NCBI GenBank assembly: GCA_031425695.1
Contig: JANPJV010000061.1
Coordinates: 1 to 52,626 of the forward strand
Length of the DNA: 52,626 bases
DNA from: JANPJV01 sp031425695
GTDB taxonomy: Bacteria > Pseudomonadota > Gammaproteobacteria > Xanthomonadales > SZUA-5
Reading direction: 5' to 3'
Shown: positions 34,900 to 43,498 of the stretch, piece by piece
Layout: each line of letters opens with the position of its first letter
How positions within the stretch are numbered: position 1 is the first letter of the stretch
Position numbers and translations under genes: made by a program
Notes under the pieces: model-generated
The model's input: only the letters and a program-made list of their open reading frames with translations
Database searches by the model: none
What the model was told of the DNA's origin: nothing

Positions 34900-36345
34900 T
34901 CAGTCCGGTCGCACGCGCTCGTTCGATGATGGGATGCGCATGCCTTCACGATACTTCGCGACCGTGCGTCGCGCCACCAGAATGCCCCGGCGCTTCAGCA
35001 GGTCGGAAATGGCGCTGTCGGACAGCGGCTTCCTTGCCTGTTCCTCCTCGATGAGCTTCTTGATCATTGCCTGGATCGCCGTACTGGAGGCTTCGCCACC
35101 GTCCTTGGTCGATACATGACTGGAGAAGAAATATTTGAATTCAAGGGTGCCACGCGGCGTGTGCATGTATTTGCGCGTGGTCACCCGGCTCACGGTCGAC
35201 TCGTGCATGCCAATTTCTTCGGCGACCTCGCGCAGCACCAGCGGGCGCATGGATTCGGCGCCGTGATCCAGGAACGCGCCTTGGCGATCGGCAATCACGC
35301 GCGCCACCTTGAGCACGGTCTGGTCGCGTTGCTCCAGGCTCTTCAGCAGCCAGCGCGCCTCCTGCAACTGTCCTTTGAGCGCGGTTCCCTCGTCGCGACC
35401 GCAGCGCCGCAACAGGCTCACATAGTGGTCGTTGACGCGCAGCTTGGGGGCGGCGCCCGAGTTGAGGCTGACTTCCCAGCGCCCGCCGCGCTTGAACACA
35501 TAGACATCCGGGACCACGTGCTCGGCGGTGCTCACCGCGAAGCGCGCACCCGGCCGCGGCACCAGCTTGCGGATCAGCGTGATCGCGCGCTCGATTTCGA
35601 CGTCCATCGCCTCGAGCTCGCGCGCCATGCGCGTCTTGTCATGCCGGGCAAGATTTTCCAGCTGGGTGGCAACGATCTTCAGCGCCAGCCATTGCGACGG
35701 ATCGTCCGGAAACTGCTGCAACTGCACGGTCAGGCATTCGCGAAGATCGCGGCTGGCCACTCCAACCGGCTCGAGTTGCTGCACGTAGTGGCGTACGGCG
35801 TTAACCTCTTCCGGCGTGACCACGTGATCGGGAGCGACCGCAACGACGATCGACTCGTCGCTCTCGGTCAGGTAGCCATCCTCATCGAGCGCTTCGACGA
35901 TCGCGACCGCGACCGCGCGATCCCGCGCGCTCAGTTGCGACAGATGCAGCTGCCATAACAGATGATCGGCCAGATCCGGAATCTCGGCGTGGCGCGCGTC
36001 GCCGCGCTCGTCGTCGCCATCGTCGAAAGGCTTGCCCGAACCCGTCGACATCGCATCGACAAAGGATTCGCCGGGATCATCCCAGTCATCCGCCGTCTGC
36101 GTCTCGCCTTCAGGCGTTGTCGCGGCTGGCGCCTCGACCTCACTGGTGGAGGACGTGGTCGCCTGCGCTCCGAACTCTTCGGACGATGGCGCATCCGCCC
36201 ACTCGAGCATGGGATTGGTTTCGATCGCCTGCGACAGCTCGCTCTGCAACTCGAGCGTAGACAAGGTCAGCAGCCGGATGGCCTGCTTGAGCTGCGGCGT
36301 CAGCGTCAGATGCTGACCAATGCGTAACTGGAGACTCGGCTTCAT
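34900..36345 (-). CDS. rpoN: RNA polymerase sigma-54 factor RpoN
   Basis: A 481-residue sigma-54. The Gln/Leu-rich activator-interaction region opens the protein (LTLTPQLKQAIRLLTLSTLE). An acidic linker lies near residues 50-115. The core-binding and helix-turn-helix regions follow (EIGMHESTVSRVTTRKYM), and the RpoN box ARRTVAKYREGMRIPSS is near residue 465. It should serve the sigma-54 promoter before amtB. The lptA-lptB genes that usually precede rpoN are not here; a repeat block and secF lie upstream. Confidence 0.96.
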   Translation of the reverse strand: MKPSLQLRIGQHLTLTPQLKQAIRLLTLSTLELQSELSQAIETNPMLEWADAPSSEEFGAQATTSSTSEVEAPAATTPEGETQTADDWDDPGESFVDAMSTGSGKPFDDGDDERGDARHAEIPDLADHLLWQLHLSQLSARDRAVAVAIVEALDEDGYLTESDESIVVAVAPDHVVTPEEVNAVRHYVQQLEPVGVASRDLRECLTVQLQQFPDDPSQWLALKIVATQLENLARHDKTRMARELEAMDVEIERAITLIRKLVPRPGARFAVSTAEHVVPDVYVFKRGGRWEVSLNSGAAPKLRVNDHYVSLLRRCGRDEGTALKGQLQEARWLLKSLEQRDQTVLKVARVIADRQGAFLDHGAESMRPLVLREVAEEIGMHESTVSRVTTRKYMHTPRGTLEFKYFFSSHVSTKDGGEASSTAIQAMIKKLIEEEQARKPLSDSAISDLLKRRGILVARRTVAKYREGMRIPSSNERVRPD

Positions 36346-36412
36346 GGCCCGTAGTTTGCTTGAGGCCGGGCAATTAAAGCCAGTGGCGCGTGAGGCGCTT
36401 GTGCGCGTCGGA

Positions 36413-36564
36413 GCGGTTTCGGTTTCGGTCGTCGGTTTCGGAGGGTGGCCCGCGCCGCTACCCGGGCCTGCGCCCTTTCAAAAAAAGCCCCGCTCCATCC
36501 GCTCCTAGTAACAAGGAGGAGAGGAGAAGGACCGCGTTTTCCGAAACCGACTACCGAAACCCGC
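36413..36564. repeat. CCGAAA-word inverted repeat between rpoN and secF
   Basis: The left arm (36413-36441) is TTTCGG-rich, and the right arm (36541-36564) reads CCGAAACCGACTACCGAAAC then CCGC. They flank 99 nt that include a second small hairpin-prone stretch (CTCCTAGTAACAAGGAG). The right arm ends 3 bp from the secF stop codon. It is the same family as 46082-46170 and 47072-47165. Confidence 0.8.
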
Positions 36565-36566
36565 TT

Positions 36567-37517
36567 TTAGGGGCGCAGCGCCAACTCCGGGTCTTCCTTC
36601 TTCACCTGGGCCAGGTCGGCCTTGGAAACGCCGAGCCAGAGCAGGATCGGGTTGCAGAAGAAGATCGAGGACAGGGTGCCGATCACGATGCCGAAGATGC
36701 AGGTAATGGCGAAGCCTTCGACGATCGGGCCGCCGAAGAAATACAGCGCGAGCAGGGCGAAGAAAGTGGTAATGCCGGTGATCAACGTACGCGACAAGGT
36801 GTTGTTGATTGCCTTGTTGATGGTTTCCTCGGCGCCGAGCTTGCGCGCACTGCGGAAGATTTCACGAACGCGGTCGAAGACCACGACCTTGTCGTTGATC
36901 GAGTAGCCGGCGACAGTCAGCAGCGCTGCGAGCACGGTCAAGTCGAAGCTGAGCCCGATCGCGCTGAGGAAGCCGAGGGTGATGATGATGTCGTGCACTT
37001 CGCCGGCGATACCGGCGAGGCCAAAGCGCCATTCGAAGCGCATGGCAACGTAAAGCATGATCGTCAGCAATACGAAGATCACCGCGACGGCGCCGTCCTC
37101 GGCGAGCTCCTCGCCGACCTGCGGGCCGATGAACTCGCTGCGCTTCACAGTCACGGTCATGCCGTCGGCGGCGAGTGCCTGGCGCACGCGTTCGGCGGTT
37201 TCAGTCTGCTGATCGGTCAGCGAAAGGCCACTGACGGTCGGCGGCAGGCGCATCGCAACTTCGCGCGCGCCACCGATGGCCTGCACCGCAATCTCTTCGA
37301 AGCCGGCCTTCGCCATGGCCGTGCGCACCTTGGCGGTGTCGAGCACATCGGCCGATTCCACTTCGACCAGGGTGCCACCGGTGAAGTCCAGTGCCAGGTC
37401 CAGGCCGCGAGTGAAGATCAGCACCAGCGAGATCACCAGCAGGATGCCTGAGATGGTCATCGAGATCCGGCGCCACTTCATGAACGGGATGTTTGCGTTC
37501 GGGTTGAAAACTTCCAT
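36567..37517 (-). CDS. secF: Protein translocase subunit SecF
   Basis: A 316-residue RND-family membrane protein. With SecD it uses the proton gradient to pull preproteins through SecYEG. One N-terminal helix, a periplasmic P1 domain (LDFTGGTLVEVE, SLTDQQTETAERVRQAL) and five C-terminal helices are visible. Membrane signatures include SINDKVVVFDRVRE and TLSRTLITGITTFFALL. The gap to secD is about 20 bp. The order yajC-secD-secF is conserved. Confidence 0.96.
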   Translation of the reverse strand: MEVFNPNANIPFMKWRRISMTISGILLVISLVLIFTRGLDLALDFTGGTLVEVESADVLDTAKVRTAMAKAGFEEIAVQAIGGAREVAMRLPPTVSGLSLTDQQTETAERVRQALAADGMTVTVKRSEFIGPQVGEELAEDGAVAVIFVLLTIMLYVAMRFEWRFGLAGIAGEVHDIIITLGFLSAIGLSFDLTVLAALLTVAGYSINDKVVVFDRVREIFRSARKLGAEETINKAINNTLSRTLITGITTFFALLALYFFGGPIVEGFAITCIFGIVIGTLSSIFFCNPILLWLGVSKADLAQVKKEDPELALRP

Positions 37518-37538
37518 GACTTTCGCTCCTGTCGATCG

Positions 37539-39401
37539 TCAGACCGAGATCGACTGTACTTTTTTCTGCCGCCCGTAGATCAGCGCCATGATCAACTGGG
37601 TGACCGTGACCGCGCTGAACATCGAGGTGAGGATGCCGACGAACATCGTAATCGCGAACCCGCGGATGGGCCCGGAACCGAAGGCGAACATCGCCAGCGA
37701 CGCGAACACGTGGGTCAGGTTGGCATCGAGGATGGTGCCCCAGGCTTTTTCGTAACCTGCGCGCAGTGCCGCCATCGGTGAGTTGCCGGAGCGCACTTCT
37801 TCGCGGATACGCTCGGCGATCAGCACGTTGGCGTCGACCGCCATGCCGAGGGTGAGCACGATGCCGGCGATGCCGGGCATGGTCAGCGTGGCCCCGAGCG
37901 CGCTCAGGATCGCCACCAGCAGCAGCATGTTGACGGCGAGGCCAATGACGGTCACGACGCCGACGAGCTTGTAGTAGAACATCACGAAAATCACGATGGC
38001 GATCGCGCCGATCAGCAGCGCCGTGATGCCGGCGTCGATCGTTTCCTGGCCGAGGCTCGGGCCGATGACGCGTTCCTGGATGATGTCGACCGGCACCGCG
38101 AGCGAGCCGGCGCGCAGCAGCAATGCGAGGTCGGTGGCCTCGGTCGCACTCTCGAGGCCCGTCGTCTGGAAGGTGTTGCTGAAGACGCCCTGGATGGTCG
38201 CAGCGTTGATGACCTTCTGGGTTTCCTTGAAGGTGCGCACTTCCTTGCCGTCGACCATGCGCGTTTCTGGCACCCGCTCGATGTAGACCACGCCCATGCG
38301 GCGGCCTACGTTCTCGCTGGTGAAGTCGAGCATGCGCCGACCACCGGCCGAATCCAGGCGCACATGCACCATCGGCGTACCACTCTGCGAGTCATAGCCG
38401 CTGGTGGCGTCGACGAGCTGGTCGCCAGTCGCGATCACCTCTTTCTTCAGCAGGATTGGCTGGTCATTGCGATCGTAATAAAGCTTGGAGTCGGGCGGAA
38501 CCTTGCCGGACTGCATCGCTTCCATCGGGTTGGCAGTCTCGTTGACCGCGCGGTATTCGAGCGTCGCCGTCGCACCGAGAATCTTCTTGGCGACCGTCGG
38601 GTCCTGCACGCCGGGCAACTGCACGACGATGCGGGTCTGTCCCTGCTGCTGGATGATCGGCTCGGCGATGGCCAGCGCGCTGACGCGGTTGTAGAGCGTC
38701 GTGATGTTCTGGTCGATGGTGCTCTTCTGCGCCGCTGCGACTTGCTCAGGACGGATCCGCGCCATCATCGATGCGCCTTCGCCCCCCGGCACTTCCTCGA
38801 CGATGAGATCCGGCGTCTGCGCGTTGATCAGCGGAATCGCCTTCGAGCGGTCGGCCGGGCTCACCAGGTTGACCAGCAGGCCATCGCTGGTCCGGGTGAC
38901 CGACTTGTATGCAATCTTTTCCGCGCGCAGCAGCTGGTAAAGCTCGCTCACATAGCGCTCTTCGAGCTTCTGTCGCGCTGCCTGCTGATCGACCTCCAGG
39001 AGGAATTCGATGCCGCCCCGAAGATCGAGGCCGAGCGTGACCGGCTTGCCGCCGATGGCCGCGAGCCAGCCCGGAACGGTCGATGCCAGGTTCATGGCGA
39101 CCGTATATTTGTCGTCCTCGAGATCTTCGCGCACCGCGTCCGCGGCAGCGATCTGCACATCGGCGTTGGGAAATCGCACCGAAAGGCGATTGTCACTGCG
39201 CTCGACCGCGAAGTACTCGATTTTCTTGCCCTTCAACGTTCCTTCGACGCGACCCTGCAGGGCCTCGTCGATCACGGCACCGCGATTGGGCGCGATCAGG
39301 ATCGAGGGCTGCGGCGGAAAGAAATTCGGCAACGTGTAAAGCGCTGCCAGCAACACAAGCACGACCACCAGGCCGAGCTTCCACTTGGGAAAGTCGAACA
39401 T
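37539..39401 (-). CDS. secD: Protein translocase subunit SecD
   Basis: A 620-residue partner of SecF. An N-terminal membrane helix (GLVVVLVLLAALYTLPNFF) is followed by the large periplasmic P1 head with LGLDLRGGIEFLLEVD and VVQLPGVQDPTVAKKILG. Six membrane helices end the protein, with the TM4-type segment LGMAVDANVLIAERIREE and GFAITMFVGILTSMFSAV. The ATG at 39401 is preferred over a TTG one codon upstream. Its length is normal for the family. Confidence 0.96.
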   Translation of the reverse strand: MFDFPKWKLGLVVVLVLLAALYTLPNFFPPQPSILIAPNRGAVIDEALQGRVEGTLKGKKIEYFAVERSDNRLSVRFPNADVQIAAADAVREDLEDDKYTVAMNLASTVPGWLAAIGGKPVTLGLDLRGGIEFLLEVDQQAARQKLEERYVSELYQLLRAEKIAYKSVTRTSDGLLVNLVSPADRSKAIPLINAQTPDLIVEEVPGGEGASMMARIRPEQVAAAQKSTIDQNITTLYNRVSALAIAEPIIQQQGQTRIVVQLPGVQDPTVAKKILGATATLEYRAVNETANPMEAMQSGKVPPDSKLYYDRNDQPILLKKEVIATGDQLVDATSGYDSQSGTPMVHVRLDSAGGRRMLDFTSENVGRRMGVVYIERVPETRMVDGKEVRTFKETQKVINAATIQGVFSNTFQTTGLESATEATDLALLLRAGSLAVPVDIIQERVIGPSLGQETIDAGITALLIGAIAIVIFVMFYYKLVGVVTVIGLAVNMLLLVAILSALGATLTMPGIAGIVLTLGMAVDANVLIAERIREEVRSGNSPMAALRAGYEKAWGTILDANLTHVFASLAMFAFGSGPIRGFAITMFVGILTSMFSAVTVTQLIMALIYGRQKKVQSISV

Positions 39402-39487
39402 CAATCACCCCGAAAGAGGCAGAACAACAAAGTTTCGTTCAAAGGCTGCAAGCGCAGCGTTTTGGAACGGGTTTTGAAGACAACGCG

Positions 39488-39814
39488 TCAGGCGGACTTG
39501 TACGTGCCCTTCGGCAGTACTGCGCCAAGCGCATGCTTTTGCACCTTGATGCGCACGGACGGCGCGATTTCAAGAGTCACGAAGCTTTCACTGACTTCTT
39601 CGATGCGACCCAGGATGCCGCCAGAGGTGACGATCTCATCTCCGCGTGCGAGCGCGTCGACCATCTTGCGGTGCTCGGCAACGCGCTTCTGCTGCGGGCG
39701 GATCAGCAGGAAATAGAAGATGCCGAAAAACACGACCAGCATGATGAGCTGCGGCCACATGCTCGCCGGTTGACCGGCAGCCTGCGCATAGGCAGGGGAA
39801 ATCAGGAAGTCCAT
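39488..39814 (-). CDS. yajC: Preprotein translocase subunit YajC
   Basis: A 108-residue single-span membrane protein of the SecDF-YajC complex. It has a short N-terminus (MDFLISPAYAQAAGQPA), a membrane helix LIMLVVFFGIFYFLLIRPQQ and a cytoplasmic domain with GDEIVTSGGILGRIEEV. The ATG at 39814 gives the usual length; a longer frame runs into the repeat at 39888-39993. The tgt and queA genes common upstream in other gammaproteobacteria are not present. Confidence 0.95.
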   Translation of the reverse strand: MDFLISPAYAQAAGQPASMWPQLIMLVVFFGIFYFLLIRPQQKRVAEHRKMVDALARGDEIVTSGGILGRIEEVSESFVTLEIAPSVRIKVQKHALGAVLPKGTYKSA

Positions 39815-39887
39815 TGAATCAAACTCTGCGGTTGAGGTGGCCGAAGGGCCACGTGGGATTTTCAAGCAAGCCGCCGAGTATGCCACT

Positions 39888-39993
39888 AGTGGCCGGTTGC
39901 TGGTTGCTGGTTCTTGGTTGCTGGCAGCAAGAGCAGGAAACTGCTTTCCCGCCTTTACTGCCAACAACCAAGAACCAGCAACCAACAACCACT
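39888..39993. repeat. Low-complexity inverted repeat of GGTTGCTGGTT words
   Basis: The left arm 39888-39927 is made of GGTTGCTGGTT and GGTTCTTGG words. The right arm 39958-39993 is its complement with a four-base gap. The loop is about 30 nt (GCAAGAGCAGGAAACTGC). It lies between the divergent yajC and acyltransferase genes. Confidence 0.85.
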
Positions 39994-40097
39994 TTCATTG
40001 CCGCACTGCACAACATCCTCCACCACCCCTTGACTTATCCTCCGCGCACGCGGAGGGATGGTCGTTTCTGCGTCCCTTTGCGACCAAGGAGTTGCGC

Positions 40098-41519
40098 TTG
40101 CGTCTACGTCCTCTGAGTGGTCTGGATGCGAGTTTCCTGTACCTCGAATCGGCGGCGATGCCGATGCATGTCGGCAGCCTGATGCTGCTCACGGCGCCGA
40201 AAAAGCGCGGATATGATTTCCACGGCGCGGTGCTCAACCTGGTCGCCGAGCGCCTGCCGAAGGCGCGTGCGCTCAAGCGCAAGTTGATCGAGGCGCCGCT
40301 CGATCTCGCCCATCCCATGTGGGGCGAGGTTGCCGAGCTTGATCTCTCCGAGCACATCCGCCGGGAGCGCCTGCCGGCGCCGGGCAGCGAAGCACAATTG
40401 CTGCGCCGCGTCGGCGAATTGCACGCGCAACTGCTGCCCCGTGACCGGCCCCTGTGGCGGCTGGTCGTGATCGAGGGCCTGGCGGACGGCCAGATCGCGC
40501 TGTACTCCAAGATCCATCACGCACTGCTGGACGGCCAGGGCGGCATTGCGCTCGCAACCGCGCTCCTGGATCTGGAATCGAAGATTCCGGCAAAAGCGTC
40601 TGCGCGCAGCGCAGAGCCACCATCGGCCCCGGCTGATGTGCGCATGCACGGTACGCGCGCTCGCGCCGGTACCGCCGTGCGGGCCACTGCCGGCCAGTTC
40701 GCCAAGCTCATCCGCGCGCTGCCGGCCACTTTTCGCATGGCCCGAAAAGGACTCGGCGAAGCGGGCTCGCTGATCGGCAAGCTGCGCGACAGCGTGCTGC
40801 TCGCGCCGAGAACACCCTACAACGTCAACATCAGCGGCGGACGGGCGTTCGCGGTCGCGAGCATCGATCTTGCGCGGGTCAAGACCGTGGCCCGCGCTTT
40901 CGGCGTCAGCCTCAACGACGTCGTCCTGGCCATGGTCGCGCATGCAATCCGGGAGCATCTGCAGCGCGCCAAGGCTCTCCCGGACGGGCCGACCGTGGTT
41001 GCGATGCCAATTTCCCTTCGCGGCAGCGGCGATGGCGAGGCCAACAACCAGGTGTCGATGGCCCAGTGCGCGCTGCCGACGCACCTGGCCGATCCCATCG
41101 CTCGCCTGCGAGCCATCCATGAAGCCACCAGCGCGATCAAGGAACGTGTTGCAGTCTTCAAGGACCTGATTCCCACCGATTACCCGGGTCTTGCCGCACC
41201 GATCTGGGCGTCGGGCCTGAGCCGCTTGTGGGCGCGCGGGCGCATTTCCGAACGCCTGCCGCCGCTTGCCAACGTCGTGGTTTCGAATGTGCCGGGCCCA
41301 CCAGTTCGCCTGTACCTGGCCGGTGCCCAACTCGATCATTACTACCCGGTGTCGATCGTCACCCATGGCCTTGCGCTGAACATCACCCTGCAGAGTTATT
41401 GCGGCTCGCTTGATTTCGGCGTGATCAGTGCCAGTGAGGTAGTGGCGCGTCCGGAAACGCTCGCGCGCGCACTGACCAAAGCTCTCGAAAAACTGGAAGC
41501 GAGCGTACCCGCCGCATGA
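40098..41519 (+). CDS. Wax ester synthase/diacylglycerol acyltransferase (WS/DGAT)
   Basis: A 473-residue acyl-CoA dependent O-acyltransferase that makes wax esters and/or triacylglycerol at the inner membrane. It opens RLRPLSGLDASFLYLES, has the catalytic HHALLDGQGG near residue 140, and later NNQVSMAQCALPT and NVVVSNVPGPPVRLYLAGA, all family marks. The start is TTG at 40098, six bases after AAGGAG; no in-frame ATG fits. Near residues 167-175 the sequence KASARSAEPP corresponds to a fragment of the genomic GCAGCGCAGACCCACC repeat. The stop overlaps the next gene by 4 bp (ATGA), forming a lipid operon. Confidence 0.92.
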   Translation: MRLRPLSGLDASFLYLESAAMPMHVGSLMLLTAPKKRGYDFHGAVLNLVAERLPKARALKRKLIEAPLDLAHPMWGEVAELDLSEHIRRERLPAPGSEAQLLRRVGELHAQLLPRDRPLWRLVVIEGLADGQIALYSKIHHALLDGQGGIALATALLDLESKIPAKASARSAEPPSAPADVRMHGTRARAGTAVRATAGQFAKLIRALPATFRMARKGLGEAGSLIGKLRDSVLLAPRTPYNVNISGGRAFAVASIDLARVKTVARAFGVSLNDVVLAMVAHAIREHLQRAKALPDGPTVVAMPISLRGSGDGEANNQVSMAQCALPTHLADPIARLRAIHEATSAIKERVAVFKDLIPTDYPGLAAPIWASGLSRLWARGRISERLPPLANVVVSNVPGPPVRLYLAGAQLDHYYPVSIVTHGLALNITLQSYCGSLDFGVISASEVVARPETLARALTKALEKLEASVPAA

Positions 41520-42376
41520 GCCGATCCCTGAAGCCGAAACCCGCGGTCCGCGTGCGCAAGCGCAAGGTCGACGCATTGCCCGAGGTTCAAGGTGTGATCG
41601 AGACCCCGCCGCAGGCGCCGTCGCGCTTCCTGCTGGCGCTCGAGGCGCGGGCCATTTTCGAATGGGGCGCATACCTGCTGGCCTGGCCCTGGATGCGCTT
41701 CGCGCCCAAGGGCGATGGCCACCCGGTGCTGGTGCTCCCGGGTCTCATCGCGGGCGATACCAGCACCTGGCCGCTGCGACACTTCCTCTCGCAACTCGGC
41801 TATGTGGCTTATCCCTGGGATCTGGGCGCCAATTTCGGGCCGCGCGGCGATACCGTCGCCAAGCTGATTGGTCGAATCAACGAAATCCAGCGTCACCATG
41901 AGCAGAAAATCAGCCTGATCGGCTGGTCGCTCGGCGGCGCCATGGCACGCGCGCTGGCCGGCCACATGCCCGACCAGGTGCGTAACGTGATCACGCTCGG
42001 CTCGCCGCTGCAGCCGCATCCGCGCGCGAATCACGCGTGGCGGCTGTTCGAGGCGGTGAGCGGCTGGCGAGTCGATGATCCGGAGCTTGGTGAACTGACC
42101 CGACAGCCCTTGTCGATGCCGAGCACCTCGATCTTCAGCAAGGCGGACGGCATCGTCAATTGGCGTGTCAGCGTCGCCCCCGACCACCCGACGGCCGAGA
42201 ACATCGAGATTGCCGCCAGCCACTTGGGGCTGGGCGTCAACCCGCTCGCGCTGTTCGCCATCGCCGATCGCCTGGCCCAGTCCGAAGGCAAATGGCGCCC
42301 CTTCGACCGCGAAGGCCTGGTCCGCTCGACGCTCTATCGCCACCCGCACCAGTTCCGCTTTGCGGATTTGTTGTAG
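41516..42376 (+). CDS. Alpha/beta hydrolase (lipase-like)
   Basis: A 286-residue alpha/beta hydrolase. The oxyanion stretch VLVLPGLIAGDTSTWPL precedes the nucleophile elbow GWSLGG near residue 136-141. The later SKADGIVNW supplies a likely acid and SHLGLGVNPLALF a likely His. The N-terminus is basic (KPKPAVRVRKRK) and has no signal peptide. Coupling to the acyltransferase gene suggests a role with neutral lipids or acyl esters, but the substrate is not shown. Confidence 0.85.
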   Translation: MSRSLKPKPAVRVRKRKVDALPEVQGVIETPPQAPSRFLLALEARAIFEWGAYLLAWPWMRFAPKGDGHPVLVLPGLIAGDTSTWPLRHFLSQLGYVAYPWDLGANFGPRGDTVAKLIGRINEIQRHHEQKISLIGWSLGGAMARALAGHMPDQVRNVITLGSPLQPHPRANHAWRLFEAVSGWRVDDPELGELTRQPLSMPSTSIFSKADGIVNWRVSVAPDHPTAENIEIAASHLGLGVNPLALFAIADRLAQSEGKWRPFDREGLVRSTLYRHPHQFRFADLL

Positions 42377-42391
42377 GAATTGCTGTTGCAC

Positions 42392-42506
42392 GTCATGTTG
42401 ATCGCGCATCGACCTACTTGACGCTTCTGCCGCGACAGTTGGTGATGTATTGGCCGGCAGGCTCCGAGGCATGACGTCAAGTAGCTCGCGGCGCGATCAA
42501 CATGAC
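42392..42506. repeat. Nested palindromic element, copy 3 (variant)
   Basis: The outer stem GTCATGTTGATCGCGC (42392-42407) pairs with GCGCGATCAACATGAC (42491-42506). The inner arm CTACTTGACG (42414-42423) pairs with CGTCAAGTAG (42475-42484). The centre is a longer 51-nt loop than in copy 2. The side hairpins of copies 2 and 4 are absent; here the outer stem is lengthened instead. Confidence 0.8.
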
Positions 42507-42595
42507 CTGCAAAGGCCTCCTCGTCACGCACTGACGCTTGATTCATTCGCGGCGTAGCTCAAGCATTGGCAGTTCCCCATGGCATCCGAGCAGCA

Positions 42596-43498
42596 ATGAG
42601 CTCCGATCACGTCCGCATCGTCGAGGTTGGCCCGCGCGACGGGCTGCAAAACGAGGCGATGCCGGTGGCGACGGCGACCAAGATCGAGTTGATCAGGCGG
42701 CTGGTCGAGGCTGGGCACAGCACCGTCGAGGCGACCAGTTTCGTCAGCCCCAGGTGGGTGCCGCAGATGGCGGATGCGCGCGAGGTGTTTTCCGGCATTG
42801 CCAAGCCGGACGGTGTCTCGTTTCCGGTGCTGGTTCCGAACCTGCAGGGGCTCGAACGCGCGCTCGAGGTGGGCGTGCGCGAGGTGGCTGTATTCGGTGC
42901 CGCTTCTGAAGCATTCAGCCGCAAGAACATCAATGCGTCGATCGACGAGTCGCTGGCACGATTCGAGCCGGTGATGGCGCGTGCTCGCGAGGCCGGCGTG
43001 CGTGTGCGCGGCTATGTATCCACGGTACTGGGCTGCCCGTACCAGGGCGAGGTTCCGTTTGCAGATGTGGTGCGGGTTGCCAGACGCCTGCACGAGCTCG
43101 GCTGCTACGAGATTTCTCTCGGCGATACCATCGGCGTGGGCACTCCGAAGCGCGCGCGCGAAATGCTGCTCGCCGTGGCGGGCAGCGTCCCCATGGGTGC
43201 ACTCGCAGTGCACTTCCACGATACCTACGGGCAGGCGCTCGCGAACGTGCTGAGCTGTCTCGAAGCCGGCGTGCGCGTGGCTGACGCTTCCGTCTCCGGC
43301 CTCGGCGGCTGCCCCTATGCGGCCGGCGCCAGTGGCAATCTCGCTACGGAAGACCTGGTCTACCTGCTGCAGGGCCAGGGGCTCGAATGCGGCGTCGACC
43401 TGCCGAAGCTGGTCACGACCGGACGCTGGATAAGCGCCGAGCTCAAGCGCGAAAATGGCAGCAAGGTCGGTCGCGCCTACAAGCTTGCAGCTGCATGA
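42596..43498 (+). CDS. mvaB: Hydroxymethylglutaryl-CoA lyase
   Basis: A 300-residue TIM-barrel lyase that splits HMG-CoA to acetyl-CoA and acetoacetate, the last step of leucine degradation. The N-terminal VEVGPRDGLQNE holds the metal-binding Asp and catalytic Arg. HFHDTYGQALANV carries His ligands, and the catalytic Cys is in the signature SVSGLGGCPYAAGASGN. The ATG at 42596 gives the normal length; an earlier in-frame TTG is less likely. The end overlaps the c-di-GMP gene start by 4 bp. Other leucine-pathway genes (liu cluster) are not in the window. Confidence 0.93.
   Translation: MSSDHVRIVEVGPRDGLQNEAMPVATATKIELIRRLVEAGHSTVEATSFVSPRWVPQMADAREVFSGIAKPDGVSFPVLVPNLQGLERALEVGVREVAVFGAASEAFSRKNINASIDESLARFEPVMARAREAGVRVRGYVSTVLGCPYQGEVPFADVVRVARRLHELGCYEISLGDTIGVGTPKRAREMLLAVAGSVPMGALAVHFHDTYGQALANVLSCLEAGVRVADASVSGLGGCPYAAGASGNLATEDLVYLLQGQGLECGVDLPKLVTTGRWISAELKRENGSKVGRAYKLAAA

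Noticed and set aside
40104..41672. Open frame antisense to the acyltransferase
   Set aside because: Shadow frame; the sense strand has HHALLDG and other family motifs.
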